Below are positions 1-8,324 of a stretch of DNA of 64,000 nucleotides, in pieces. Location: assembly GCF_040869035.1 (NCBI RefSeq), contig NZ_CP162100.1, forward strand, positions 124,001 to 188,000, in the 5' to 3' direction. Each line of letters starts with the position of its first letter. The stretch's first letter is position 1. The DNA is from Vibrio sp. NTOU-M3. GTDB taxonomy: Bacteria; Pseudomonadota; Gammaproteobacteria; Enterobacterales; Vibrionaceae. The notes beneath the pieces were generated by a model. The model was given only the letters and a program-made list of their open reading frames with translations, was not told the DNA's origin and searched no databases. The position numbers and the translations under genes are program-made.

Positions 1-729
1 CACATACGAAATAATTACCCCGAAATACATGAGAAAGTTGAGTACTTCTTTACAGATACAGGTGCGGAATTAGAAGAGGTCCTTGATTTTATAGATAATC
101 TCCAGTCATACCTAGGTAAACCGATTGCTAGGCTGTCAAGCGATAGACCATTTGAACACTGGTTAAAGTTACATAATGACTACTTACCTTCCCCTAGACA
201 GAGGTGGTGTACGGTTAAGCTTAAGTTAAAGCCATTCGAAGAATTTGTAGGGGATGATGAAGTAATAAGTTATGTAGGTATTCGTGCTGATGAAAATCGT
301 GAAGGATACGTCAGCCAAAAAGACAACATTAGCGCAGTCTTCCCTTTTATCGAGGATGGTTTAGTTCGGGATGACATATTTCAGATACTTAAAGATACAG
401 TTGGGATTCCAGAGTACTATAAATGGCGGAGCCGGTCTGGTTGTTTTTTCTGCTTCTTTCAACGGCAAGATGAATGGTTAGGTTTAAAACGCAATCATCC
501 GGTTCTATTTGAAAAGGCTAAAGCCATAGAACAGAAAGCAGGAAATGGCTATACATGGGTACAAGGAAAAAGTCTGGATGAAGTGGTAGCTCATGCAGAG
601 GAAAAAGAAAAAGAAAAAGGCATTATCTTCAAAACAAATTCGACATCAGAAGAAAAATGGCAAACCATACTTGCGAATATGGAAGAAGATGATGCAGACG
701 ATCAGGCATGTATAATTTGTAGTTTATAG
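1..729 (+). CDS. PAPS-reductase-family protein, 5' end outside the window (SspD/DndC-like candidate)
   Basis: The reading frame is open from base 1 and stops at 727-729, giving the last 242 residues of a protein that begins upstream. The family call rests on the phosphoadenosine phosphosulfate (PAPS) reductase / ATP-pyrophosphatase pattern: an FFTDTGAELEEV segment near the left edge, an RWCTVKLK segment near residue 75, and a cysteine-rich SGCFFCFF segment near residue 150 followed by HPVLFEKA. The nucleotide-binding P-loop expected upstream is not visible. It ends 7 bases before a DUF262/DUF1524 gene and probably shares its transcript. In the Ssp DNA phosphorothioation system a protein of this family (SspD) activates sulfur transfer and SspE is the effector, so an SspD role is plausible. 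A generic PAPS-reductase partner in another defence module cannot be excluded. Confidence 0.7.
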   Translation, partial: HIRNNYPEIHEKVEYFFTDTGAELEEVLDFIDNLQSYLGKPIARLSSDRPFEHWLKLHNDYLPSPRQRWCTVKLKLKPFEEFVGDDEVISYVGIRADENREGYVSQKDNISAVFPFIEDGLVRDDIFQILKDTVGIPEYYKWRSRSGCFFCFFQRQDEWLGLKRNHPVLFEKAKAIEQKAGNGYTWVQGKSLDEVVAHAEEKEKEKGIIFKTNSTSEEKWQTILANMEEDDADDQACIICSL

Positions 730-736
730 GTGAATA

Positions 737-3064
737 ATGGCTAGTCAGTTGGAAAAGGTCTTCTCTGCAGACCCTAAAAGTGTGCATGAACTTTTTTTGT
801 CAAAAGGGACTGCCGGGTTTTATATCCCAGCGTACCAAAGGCACTACTCATGGGATGATTCTAATATTCAAAGATTGATTGAAGATATGTGTAGTGGAAT
901 ATCCACCTTCTTGGATCATGATGATGCTATAACTTTTATAGGGACAGTCATATCAATTTCCGATACTGACTTTAAAACCATAAAACCTTATGTTGTTGGG
1001 GAGCTGCCTTCTGAAGTCATGAGTATAATTGATGGGCAGCAGAGGGTCACCACTCTTTCACTCCTGTCTACTGTTCTATACCAAGAAATGTCTATAATGC
1101 TCTTGAAATGTAAACACTTAGACCCCTTGGAACAGAACTGGTTTACAAATACTTTTAGTCCTATTTTAAATCGTTTGAAGATGATTTTTGAGGTCGACAA
1201 ATGGTCGACAGATCCAAATTATAGGTATTATCCAAAAGTAGCAAGAGCTTACTTAGATCAATGGGCTACAACAGAAGATAAAGCGTTTTACAATTCTCCA
1301 GTAGCATCATTTATATTTGGATATATCAAATATATTCATTCATTTGAAGGAGATTTACCTAACAAAAAGTATGTTCATAGCATAGATGAGTCAATATCAG
1401 AGGAACAGTTCCCTAAACATAAAAGAGTCACAGACAATGTTGCATCTATTACTAACTACCTAAACAAAATCCTGAAAGGGGATGACTCTTTCCAGTTTCC
1501 TGATATACATTTTTTTTCCACAAATCAGGACTCTCAACGAAGACTAATTGGTAATAATATTCCCGAAACAATAGTTGCTATGCTTGAGCAAGAGTTAGAG
1601 GGAGATAAAATCAAATTTAGCGTTGCTAGAGCTTTAAGGTTGCTCATCCTAACAAACTTTTACCTTGATAGAGTCGCAGTTACAAGTGTAGTCGCAACTA
1701 ATGAAACGTATGCTTTCGATATGTTTGAAGCACTTAATACTACCGGAGAGCCATTAACTGCTTTTGAAACATTTAAACCAAAAGTTGTTGATTTTGAGGG
1801 TGTTGAAAACTACGAAGCATCAATATCTCGGAAGTATATTGATGTCGTGGACGATGTTCTGGATAAGTATAAAAAAGCAGAAGAGAAACAAAAGGCGACA
1901 ACGAGATTACTTATTCCATTTAGGTTAGCTTTTGAAGGTGAGCCTCTAACCAAGCACCTAAGTGAGCAAAGGCGCTTCATAAATAGGGCTTTCGATGACT
2001 TAGCAAGCGACAATAAAAAACGTTCTTTTACTGAAGAATTAGCTACGCTAGCGAGCTTCCTCGATAAAGTCTGGCCTGAAAAGAAGAGTAATTTACCTCA
2101 ACTCGACTATATGTCTGCACGTAAAGAAGAAACACTTCTACTAATCAACGTGCTAAGAGAAGCCAACCATCACATTACAGTCCCAATCTTGTTTCGTTTT
2201 TACTCGTCTATGGAGCAAAATCGTTTTTCAGCAGATTCTATTTCTAGATTTGAAGATGCTGTACGTTGTGTTGTTGCTTTTTTTGTGTTTTGGCGAGGCT
2301 CTAGAAATGGTACTCAAGGCATTGATTCTTGTTATCGAGAACTAATGAAGAATGGTGTTGCTGGTATTATTCCCCCATTGTGTATTAAAGAAACCTCCGA
2401 TCTAACTGATATAGGTACAGATCAGTTAAAAGACGCCTTTACTTATTATCTTAAAAGTAATAAATCGATCCCAATCACTTCAGAGCAGAGTTGGATTGAA
2501 CGAGCTTCAAAAGCTCTCGCTTATAGTAACTCAAAGCCATTAAGTAGGTTAATGTTACTAGTTTCATCTCACAATGCAGTTCCGTCTGAAATTGCTGGTT
2601 TGGTAGAGCCTTCGGTATCAGGTGTTAATGAGCTATTAAACCTAGACAAATGGAATCAATTCTCCACTTTGGAGCATATTTATCCTCAAACCCCTGGGGA
2701 TGGATGGGATGACTCACTTGTAAACCTTGTTTCTGAACATGTGATTGGGAATTTACTTCTTTTACCTAGTGATATGAATTCATCCATCGGGAATAGTGGG
2801 TGGAAAAAGAAACTGTTGATTTACAGAATTATTGCATCAACTACTGATGAGCAAAGAGAGCAGTTGCTTAACAAAGCAAAAAGTGAAGAAGGCTTAGATT
2901 TATCAGATACAACAAAGAAACTTGTAATGTCTAAAGAACATATGCCGCAAACAGAAGCCATTGGAAAAGTGGCAGAGTGGACTAGTGAACTTGTAGATGT
3001 TCGTGCAAAAAATATTCTTGCTCTGGTATGGGAACGCTTAAGTCCTTGGATATTTAATGAGTAG
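737..3064 (+). CDS. DUF262/DUF1524 protein, SspE- or GmrSD-like defence effector
   Basis: This 775-residue protein has the two-domain layout of SspE and GmrSD-type type IV restriction proteins. The N-terminal DUF262 (ParB-like NTPase) domain shows IPAYQRHYSWD near residues 30-40 and the hallmark DGQQR at 99-103. The C-terminal DUF1524 HNH nuclease domain shows EHIYPQ at 646-651 and the later IGNLLLLP...N...K pattern. Known members couple nucleotide hydrolysis to nicking or cleavage of invading DNA, and SspE senses phosphorothioate-modified host DNA. A GGTG Shine-Dalgarno lies just before the ATG. The adjacent PAPS-reductase-like gene favours an Ssp-type system over a lone GmrSD, but sspA, sspB and sspC are not in the window. 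A terminator follows at 3191. Confidence 0.75.
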   Translation: MASQLEKVFSADPKSVHELFLSKGTAGFYIPAYQRHYSWDDSNIQRLIEDMCSGISTFLDHDDAITFIGTVISISDTDFKTIKPYVVGELPSEVMSIIDGQQRVTTLSLLSTVLYQEMSIMLLKCKHLDPLEQNWFTNTFSPILNRLKMIFEVDKWSTDPNYRYYPKVARAYLDQWATTEDKAFYNSPVASFIFGYIKYIHSFEGDLPNKKYVHSIDESISEEQFPKHKRVTDNVASITNYLNKILKGDDSFQFPDIHFFSTNQDSQRRLIGNNIPETIVAMLEQELEGDKIKFSVARALRLLILTNFYLDRVAVTSVVATNETYAFDMFEALNTTGEPLTAFETFKPKVVDFEGVENYEASISRKYIDVVDDVLDKYKKAEEKQKATTRLLIPFRLAFEGEPLTKHLSEQRRFINRAFDDLASDNKKRSFTEELATLASFLDKVWPEKKSNLPQLDYMSARKEETLLLINVLREANHHITVPILFRFYSSMEQNRFSADSISRFEDAVRCVVAFFVFWRGSRNGTQGIDSCYRELMKNGVAGIIPPLCIKETSDLTDIGTDQLKDAFTYYLKSNKSIPITSEQSWIERASKALAYSNSKPLSRLMLLVSSHNAVPSEIAGLVEPSVSGVNELLNLDKWNQFSTLEHIYPQTPGDGWDDSLVNLVSEHVIGNLLLLPSDMNSSIGNSGWKKKLLIYRIIASTTDEQREQLLNKAKSEEGLDLSDTTKKLVMSKEHMPQTEAIGKVAEWTSELVDVRAKNILALVWERLSPWIFNE

Positions 3065-3190
3065 AGACTGTCCTAAATTCTGGACGATCCTGTAAATAAT
3101 TCTGTGTAACTGTCGGGGTTACATATATTCAGTGAGTCGGTCTTCTTCAACTTAGTCGAACTCTCATATTGTGTATGAGTTACTAGTATA

Positions 3191-3225
3191 AAGAGGATGC
3201 TACTAGCATCCTCTTTTCTCTTTTT
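3191..3225 (+). terminator. Rho-independent terminator after the DUF262 gene
   Basis: A 10-bp perfect stem (AAGAGGATGC / GCATCCTCTT, loop TACTA) is followed by a T-rich run on the + strand. It ends the defence operon just before the convergent integrase gene. Confidence 0.8.
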
Positions 3226-3232
3226 AATATGC

Positions 3233-4450
3233 CTAAATGACGATGCAACTCACTACTAGTTTGGTGACTTTCTCCAGTGCATCTTTGCGCTCTTCAAGAT
3301 AATCATATCGATCGTAGATACCTTCTACACCTTTTAACTTGTGATTTAAACAGCGTTCAGCAATATGACTTGGGACTTTAGCTGAGGCGAGTAGACTACG
3401 ACAGGTGCGGCGTAGATCGTGGACCGCAAAGTGTTTAACATCGCCCATTTTATTTGGTGGTTGTACCTTACGACCGGGCTCTCGACCAAAAAGCTTTGAA
3501 ATAGCCCTGTTCAGTGTGCCTTTGCCCATGTGAGGTACTTTGCTTTCCCTTCTGTTTGGGAAGACGTACTCCGAACGACAAGCTCGCATATGCAGTTCTT
3601 TAAACCATTCTATGCACAGCTCCGGAAGCGGAATAGTGAAACCTGTGCCGGATTTGCTTCGCTCCGCTGGTAGGTGCCATAAAGCATTATCAAGATCGAA
3701 CTCTGTCCATTTTGCTTCTGTTAGCTCTGATTTACGAACGCCAAGACAAAGAAGCAGAACACAAGCTAGGTAGTTGTCTCGATTGAAACTATAAATGTTT
3801 TGGTTGAAGACGGAAAAAACATGTTTAATTTCTTCAAGATCTAAGACCCGATCTCGGCTCTCTTCAATGCCACCAGCATCATAGTTAGAAAATGCTAGTG
3901 CAGGGTTAGACTCAATGACACCAATCTTCATACCGTGCTTAAAAAGCTGCTTACAATACATTAATGTGTCATTGGCTGTGGTTGGACGGCCACTGTTAGC
4001 GACTATTTGGATGATGTTGCGGATATCTAAAGGTGTGACACGTTTCAACGTGTATTGACCAATTTGTGGAGAGATCTCTTTCTGGTAGATACGCTTAGGT
4101 ATATTGGGGTGCTTGAGCCTTTTGGATAGCTCCTTGTACCAGTCTTCGAAGAGGTCATTGATTATTTGTATATCGGCTTGCTTACTCCGTTTTCTTTCTG
4201 CAATTGGGTTAATCCCTTCGCTTATTTGCTTTCGAAGCTCAGCGGCTTTCAACCTTGCGTCTGCAAGAGAAAGTTCATCAACCTTGCCAATAGTCACCTC
4301 CTTTCTTTTCTTAAAAAGGGTGTACCTTAGCATCCAGTACGGTCGACCTACTCTAGGAATCATTAGATAGAAACCATCACCATCGGCATGACGACCTGTT
4401 TTTTGGTCCTTTACTATCGCCTTAACTTGGTTGACGGTGAGATTACCCAT
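3233..4450 (-). CDS. int: P4-type tyrosine integrase of the island
   Basis: This 405-residue site-specific tyrosine recombinase would integrate and excise the island. Residues 1-90 form the DUF4102-type arm-binding N-terminus (HADGDGFYLMI, then ISEGINPIAERK). A core-binding segment lies around 95-185 and the catalytic domain follows. The catalytic set is visible: R239 (CLGVRKSE), H344 and R347 (HDLRRT), H370 and the nucleophile candidate Y379 (GIYDRYDY). The start is an ATG preceded by a strong AGGAGA Shine-Dalgarno. Repeated GTGGGGAGTA motifs lie upstream and may be integrase or excisionase arm sites. Position next to yicC is what is known for MGI integrases; the exact subgroup is inferred. 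Confidence 0.92.
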   Translation of the reverse strand: MGNLTVNQVKAIVKDQKTGRHADGDGFYLMIPRVGRPYWMLRYTLFKKRKEVTIGKVDELSLADARLKAAELRKQISEGINPIAERKRSKQADIQIINDLFEDWYKELSKRLKHPNIPKRIYQKEISPQIGQYTLKRVTPLDIRNIIQIVANSGRPTTANDTLMYCKQLFKHGMKIGVIESNPALAFSNYDAGGIEESRDRVLDLEEIKHVFSVFNQNIYSFNRDNYLACVLLLCLGVRKSELTEAKWTEFDLDNALWHLPAERSKSGTGFTIPLPELCIEWFKELHMRACRSEYVFPNRRESKVPHMGKGTLNRAISKLFGREPGRKVQPPNKMGDVKHFAVHDLRRTCRSLLASAKVPSHIAERCLNHKLKGVEGIYDRYDYLEERKDALEKVTKLVVSCIVI

Positions 4451-4508
4451 CTCTATCTCCTTGAATTTATAGCTCTAATCGAAGTTATCATTACAGCACC
4501 CTCCAGAA

Positions 4509-4581
4509 GTGGGGAGTATGTTGTGATATTTATACTACAGTGGGGAGTAAATAGCAAAATTCTACCCATGATACTCCCCGC
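4509..4581. repeat. Three phased GTGGGGAGTA motifs upstream of the integrase
   Basis: GTGGGGAGTAT (4509-4519) and GTGGGGAGTAA (4540-4550) are direct copies. GCGGGGAGTAT is present in inverted orientation at 4571-4581. Successive copies start exactly 31 bases apart, about three helical turns. A degenerate copy, GTGTGGAGTAG, is at 4667-4677 near the yicC boundary. Such spacing suggests protein-binding sites, for example integrase arm sites or a regulator of int. The function is inferred. Confidence 0.6.
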
Positions 4582-4685
4582 TTGTTCGTGGCTGTTGATG
4601 AATTTTATGGATGTGTATGGATGGTAAAAATAACAAAGCCCTTATAAATAAGAGCTTTATGGAAGTGTGTGGAGTAGAGGGGAAT

Positions 4686-5552
4686 CTATTCGATATTCTG
4701 AATTTGCTCACGCATTTGCTCAATCAGAACCTTAAGCTCAACACCTGATGCGGTGATGTCGGTGCTGATGGACTTCGATGCGAGTGTGTTCGATTCACGG
4801 TTGAATTCTTGCATCATGAAATCAAGACGACGGCCAACCGCACCACCTTTCTTCATAATGTTGGTGGTTTCTTTCACGTGAGAGTCCAAACGGTCAAGCT
4901 CTTCTGCAACGTCAGACTTTTGCGCCAGTAGGATCAGCTCTTGCTCGATACGAGAAGGGTCGAGTTCTACTTTCGCTTCTTCAAATTTTGAGAATAAGCG
5001 TTCACGTTGCCATTCTAGGATTTCTGGCATGCGTGCACGTACTTTCACCACTTCAGCGCTAATGGCTTCAAGACGTTGCTCGATGAGCGCTTTCATGTTG
5101 TCGCCTTCGCGGCCACGTGCTTCAATAAACTCACCCAGTGCGGCATCAAATGCTGCTAACAGATCTTTGTTGACCGCATCCATGTCTTGCTCTGGTGTTT
5201 CCATCACTCCCGGCCACTGCATAATTTGGAACGGGTTAAGGCGGCTCTCTTCTCCAGTAAGCGACATGACTTGGTTAGCCGCATTAACGACCTGTTTAGC
5301 TAAGCCTTCGTTAATCGTTAGTTCGCCTTTGGCGGCAGGGTTGGCTTCAAAGCGAAGCGCACATTCTACTTTGCCGCGTGCAAGGCGCTTACGAAAACGC
5401 TCACGTAGCACAGGTTCTAGCCCACGAAATTGCTCCGGTAGGCGGAAATAAGTTTCCAAATAACGTTGATTCACCGAACGGATTTCCCACACGGCGGTAC
5501 CCCAATCACCCTTTGCTTCTTTACGAGCGTAGGCGGTCATACTATAGATCAT
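4686..5552 (-). CDS. yicC: YicC family endoribonuclease
   Basis: The protein is 288 residues from the chosen start and matches YicC along its whole length (SMTAYARKE at the N-terminus, VNQRYLETYFRLPEQ, GRRLDFMMQEFNRESNTLASKS, and the terminal EQMREQIQNIE). YicC-family proteins are conserved, stress-linked endoribonucleases. An in-frame ATG 7 codons upstream (5573) is possible, but the ATG at 5552 gives the family's MIYSMTAYAR start and has an AGGAAAA Shine-Dalgarno at the right distance. The 3' end is the apparent attachment site of the island to the left. It is transcribed divergently from rph. Confidence 0.93.
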   Translation of the reverse strand: MIYSMTAYARKEAKGDWGTAVWEIRSVNQRYLETYFRLPEQFRGLEPVLRERFRKRLARGKVECALRFEANPAAKGELTINEGLAKQVVNAANQVMSLTGEESRLNPFQIMQWPGVMETPEQDMDAVNKDLLAAFDAALGEFIEARGREGDNMKALIEQRLEAISAEVVKVRARMPEILEWQRERLFSKFEEAKVELDPSRIEQELILLAQKSDVAEELDRLDSHVKETTNIMKKGGAVGRRLDFMMQEFNRESNTLASKSISTDITASGVELKVLIEQMREQIQNIE

Positions 5553-5732
5553 CGAATTTTCCTGTTTATTCATCTTTGAAAATAACGCAGGGCAATAGTA
5601 GCAGAAAGCAACAAATTTAAAATGCTAGCATGGGAAGAAGGGCGCTTTCCCGTCATCTTGGTTTCTGTTAAAATCCTGCTCCAATCAAAATCGTCTCCCC
5701 CTATCACAGATAGACAACTAAGGTAGATGCCC

Positions 5733-6449
5733 ATGCGTCCAAACGATCGCAAGGCGGACCAAGTTCGCCCAATCAAAATTACTCGTAACTACACAGCCTA
5801 CGCAGAAGGTTCGGTGTTGGTTGAATTCGGCAATACGAAAGTGCTTTGTAATGCGACCGTTGAAGAAAACGTGCCTCGTTGGTTAAAAGGCCAAGGCAAA
5901 GGCTGGGTAACAGCAGAATACGGCATGCTACCGCGTTCGACCCATTCACGTATGCGTCGTGAAGCGGCCAGTGGCAAGCAAGGTGGTCGTACGATGGAAA
6001 TCCAACGTCTGATTGCTCGTAGCCTGCGCGCAGTGGTTGATCTAGAAGCAATGGGCGAAATCATGGTGACAGTAGACTGTGATGTAATCCAAGCCGATGG
6101 CGGTACGCGTACAGCATCTATCTCTGGTGCGAGCGTTGCGATGGCAGATGCATTCCAACATCTAGTTGAAAAGGGCAAGTTAAAAGCTAACCCAATGAAA
6201 GGCCACGTAGCAGCCGTTTCAGTGGGCATTCTAGGTGAAGATATCTTGTGTGATCTTGAGTATACAGAAGATTCAGCAGCAGACACTGACATGAACGTGG
6301 TGATGACCGAAGATGGTCGTATGATTGAAGTTCAAGGTACGGCAGAGGGAGAACCGTTCACCCACGCCGAGCTGATGAAGTTGCTGGAGTCGGCAACCAA
6401 AGGTATTACCGAGATCGTAGCGGCGCAGAAGGCGGCGTTAGAAAATTGA
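5733..6449 (+). CDS. rph: Ribonuclease PH
   Basis: This 3'-5' phosphorolytic exoribonuclease trims tRNA 3' ends. The full-length product is 238 residues and carries the conserved [15 protein letters not shown] block (around 60-75), the [16 protein letters not shown] block and the C-terminal [12 protein letters not shown] segment. An in-frame ATG two codons upstream (5727) also exists. The ATG at 5733 gives the usual MRPN start and better spacing from the AAGG ribosome site. It lies upstream of pyrE as in many gammaproteobacteria, but a strong terminator and about 230 bases separate the two here. Confidence 0.95.
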   Translation: MRPNDRKADQVRPIKITRNYTAYAEGSVLVEFGNTKVLCNATVEENVPRWLKGQGKGWVTAEYGMLPRSTHSRMRREAASGKQGGRTMEIQRLIARSLRAVVDLEAMGEIMVTVDCDVIQADGGTRTASISGASVAMADAFQHLVEKGKLKANPMKGHVAAVSVGILGEDILCDLEYTEDSAADTDMNVVMTEDGRMIEVQGTAEGEPFTHAELMKLLESATKGITEIVAAQKAALEN

Positions 6450-6455
6450 TTTTTT

Positions 6456-6486
6456 AAATAGCTTCCCATTGGAAGCTATTTTTTTG
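6456..6486 (+). terminator. Rho-independent terminator after rph
   Basis: An 11-bp stem (AAATAGCTTCC / GGAAGCTATTT) with a 4-base loop is followed by a run of T. It sits immediately after the rph stop codon. Confidence 0.85.
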
Positions 6487-6504
6487 TTTTCTTCATAGAT
6501 AACT

Positions 6505-6662
6505 TAACAACGTTGTTAGCTTCAATTTTTCACTCCATTACATAGCTCACTATGCTCAGGAGCTGAAAAGTCTTGCTACCTAGCTGTAAAGCTATCTATT
6601 TTGAAAGCACTCTTATAGTTTTAGTTATCTTTCTAGGGACTAGAAGCTAGGAACTAGAAACT
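6505..6662. other. Structured rph-pyrE intergenic segment with inverted and tandem short repeats
   Basis: No gene is seen here. The segment holds a 14-bp perfect palindrome centred near 6513 (TAACAACGTTGTTA). An imperfect hairpin follows at about 6525-6570 (TTTTCA-CTCC...CATAG-CTCA-CTATG...GGAG-CTGAAAA). A CTAG-rich tandem repeat lies at about 6637-6660 (ACTAGAAGCTAGGAACTAG). It could be a small dispersed repeat or a leader acting on pyrE. Neither can be decided from one copy. Confidence 0.4.
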
Positions 6663-6679
6663 TATAGACGGAGAAAGTA

Positions 6680-7321
6680 ATGAAAGCATACCAGCGTGAA
6701 TTTATTGAGTTTGCACTAGAGAAAGAAGTCCTAAAATTTGGCGAGTTTACTTTAAAATCTGGCCGTAAGAGCCCGTACTTCTTTAACGCTGGTCTTTTCA
6801 ATACTGGTCGTGACTTAGCGCGTCTAGGTCGTTTCTACGCAGCAGCGCTAGCGGATTCTGGCATTGAGTTTGATGTACTATTTGGCCCTGCATACAAAGG
6901 CATTCCAATTGCGACGACAACAGCTGTTGCGCTGGCTGATCATCACGACATCGATACGCCTTACTGTTTTAACCGTAAAGAAGCAAAAGATCATGGTGAG
7001 GGTGGCAACCTAGTTGGTAGCGCTCTGAAAGGTCGTATTATGCTAGTGGATGATGTGATCACTGCCGGTACCGCGATTCGTGAGTCGATGGAAATCATTC
7101 AAGCAAACGGCGCTGACCTAGCAGGTGTGCTGGTTGCAATCGACCGCCAAGAGAAAGGTAAAGGTGAGCTTTCAGCTATCCAAGAAGTTGAGCGCGACTT
7201 TGGTTGTGCAATCATCTCAATTGTTAGTCTGACTGATCTAGTGACGTTCCTAGAAGAGAAAGGCACAGCCCCTGAGCATCTGGAAGCCGTGAAAGCGTAC
7301 CGAGCGCAATACGGCATCTAA
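6680..7321 (+). CDS. pyrE: Orotate phosphoribosyltransferase
   Basis: The enzyme converts orotate and PRPP to OMP in de novo pyrimidine synthesis. Its 213 residues are the usual length. The PRPP-binding loop is seen as [18 protein letters not shown] near residues 120-135, with [13 protein letters not shown] as the flexible catalytic loop before it. The start ATG has a GGAGAAAG ribosome site. A strong terminator follows at 7341. Confidence 0.97.
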   Translation: MKAYQREFIEFALEKEVLKFGEFTLKSGRKSPYFFNAGLFNTGRDLARLGRFYAAALADSGIEFDVLFGPAYKGIPIATTTAVALADHHDIDTPYCFNRKEAKDHGEGGNLVGSALKGRIMLVDDVITAGTAIRESMEIIQANGADLAGVLVAIDRQEKGKGELSAIQEVERDFGCAIISIVSLTDLVTFLEEKGTAPEHLEAVKAYRAQYGI

Positions 7322-7340
7322 TAAAGTAGATTGGAAAGTG

Positions 7341-7371
7341 AAAGCCCCAGCATCATGCTGGGGCTTTTTTA
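7341..7371. terminator. Bidirectional terminator between pyrE and lpxL
   Basis: A 12-bp stem (AAAGCCCCAGCA / TGCTGGGGCTTT, loop TCA) is followed by T on the + strand. It separates convergent pyrE and lpxL and overlaps the lpxL stop region. Confidence 0.85.
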
Positions 7372-8319
7372 TTGGTAACGGATCCCTTTAGGTTGTTCAG
7401 GATCTGCCATAGTTTTAAAGCGTTTATGCAGCCACATCCATTGTTCTGGAGCTCTTAGAATGAGCTGCTCTACGTATTTATTCATGTAAGCAGCGGCGGC
7501 CACTTCATCCTTTTGGGGATAATCTTGTTCAACGGAAATGTCTGCGATGATCTCGTATTTTCCGTCTGCATTTCTAAAGCCTGAACCGGGGACAATGGCA
7601 CATTTGCTGGTGTAGGCAAGGATGCTGGTACCCGTTGTGGTACAAGCATCTTCAACGGCAAAGAAAGGAACAAAGACGGATTTATTACGACCGTAATCAT
7701 GGTCAGGCAAGTAGAACAACCTTTCGCCTTGACGCAGCACACGGATCATTTGTTTGACGTCTTTCCGATCGATCAACTTATTGCCGTTGTGTGTGCGACC
7801 CCAATATTGAATGTAGTTGTAAGCCGGGTTGTTGTGTGGGCGAAAAGCACCGTATCCCGCGACACCGAGCACACCGAAAGCACGAGCGGTGATCTCAAGG
7901 TTTAATGCGTGAACGCAACACAATAGAACACCTTTATTCGCATCATCGTGTTGGCGCAATACGTCGATATTCTTTTCTTCGATAATACGTTTAAAGCGCC
8001 ACGTTGGCCAAAACCAAGTAATACCGGTTTCAATCAGTGCCATTCCCGTATTCTTGAAATTTTCTTCAACAATCGCGTCGATCTCTGACTTCTCCTTTTC
8101 TGGGAAAGCCAGTTCAAGATTTCGGGCTGCGGCATGAACGCGTTTTTTACCGTACTTCTGGCCTAGCACTCCTAAGCCGCGCCCTATTTTATATAACAGT
8201 GCGTATGGCAGAATATTAACGAGCAATGCAAGCAGGCCAAACCCTATCCATACTCCCCAGTTTTTTGGGTGAAGTAATGAGAGTGAAAATTCAGGTTGGC
8301 TGTATTTATCTTTAGTCAT
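7369..8319 (-). CDS. lpxL: Secondary lipid A acyltransferase, LpxL family
   Basis: This 316-residue inner-membrane acyltransferase adds a secondary acyl chain to Kdo-lipid IVA. One membrane segment is seen around residues 20-45. The catalytic HX4E motif is HALNLE near residue 137. Further family blocks are FRPHNN, LFYLPDHDYGRNKS and APEQWMWLHKRFK. These blocks follow E. coli LpxL rather than LpxM; a second, LpxM-type gene lies at 24854. Vibrio cholerae has several enzymes of this group with different acyl specificity (LpxL, LpxN), so the chain transferred cannot be told here. It starts 5 bases after the slmA stop and is probably co-transcribed with it. Confidence 0.88.
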   Translation of the reverse strand: MTKDKYSQPEFSLSLLHPKNWGVWIGFGLLALLVNILPYALLYKIGRGLGVLGQKYGKKRVHAAARNLELAFPEKEKSEIDAIVEENFKNTGMALIETGITWFWPTWRFKRIIEEKNIDVLRQHDDANKGVLLCCVHALNLEITARAFGVLGVAGYGAFRPHNNPAYNYIQYWGRTHNGNKLIDRKDVKQMIRVLRQGERLFYLPDHDYGRNKSVFVPFFAVEDACTTTGTSILAYTSKCAIVPGSGFRNADGKYEIIADISVEQDYPQKDEVAAAAYMNKYVEQLILRAPEQWMWLHKRFKTMADPEQPKGIRYQ

Positions 8320-8324
8320 GGCAA

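Larger units (their letters stand above)
1..4685. mobile_element. End of a genomic island inserted at the 3' end of yicC (MGI-like)
   Basis: The segment carries accessory defence genes and a P4-type integrase whose promoter region abuts the 3' end of the housekeeping gene yicC. From established knowledge, the mobilizable genomic islands of the MGIVflInd1 group, mobilised by SXT/R391 ICEs, use the 3' end of yicC as attachment site and keep the integrase gene next to it. YicC here still ends in the family's normal C-terminus (EQMREQIQNIE), as expected when the island restores the gene end. The exact core site cannot be defined because the other junction is outside the window. Confidence 0.65.

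Noticed and set aside
5029..5451. 140-residue frame antisense to yicC
   Set aside because: It has composition expected of a complementary shadow and no ribosome site or family pattern.
5798..6292. 164-residue frame antisense to rph
   Set aside because: It is fully inside a well-conserved gene and rich in Ser/Arg/Thr as shadow frames are.
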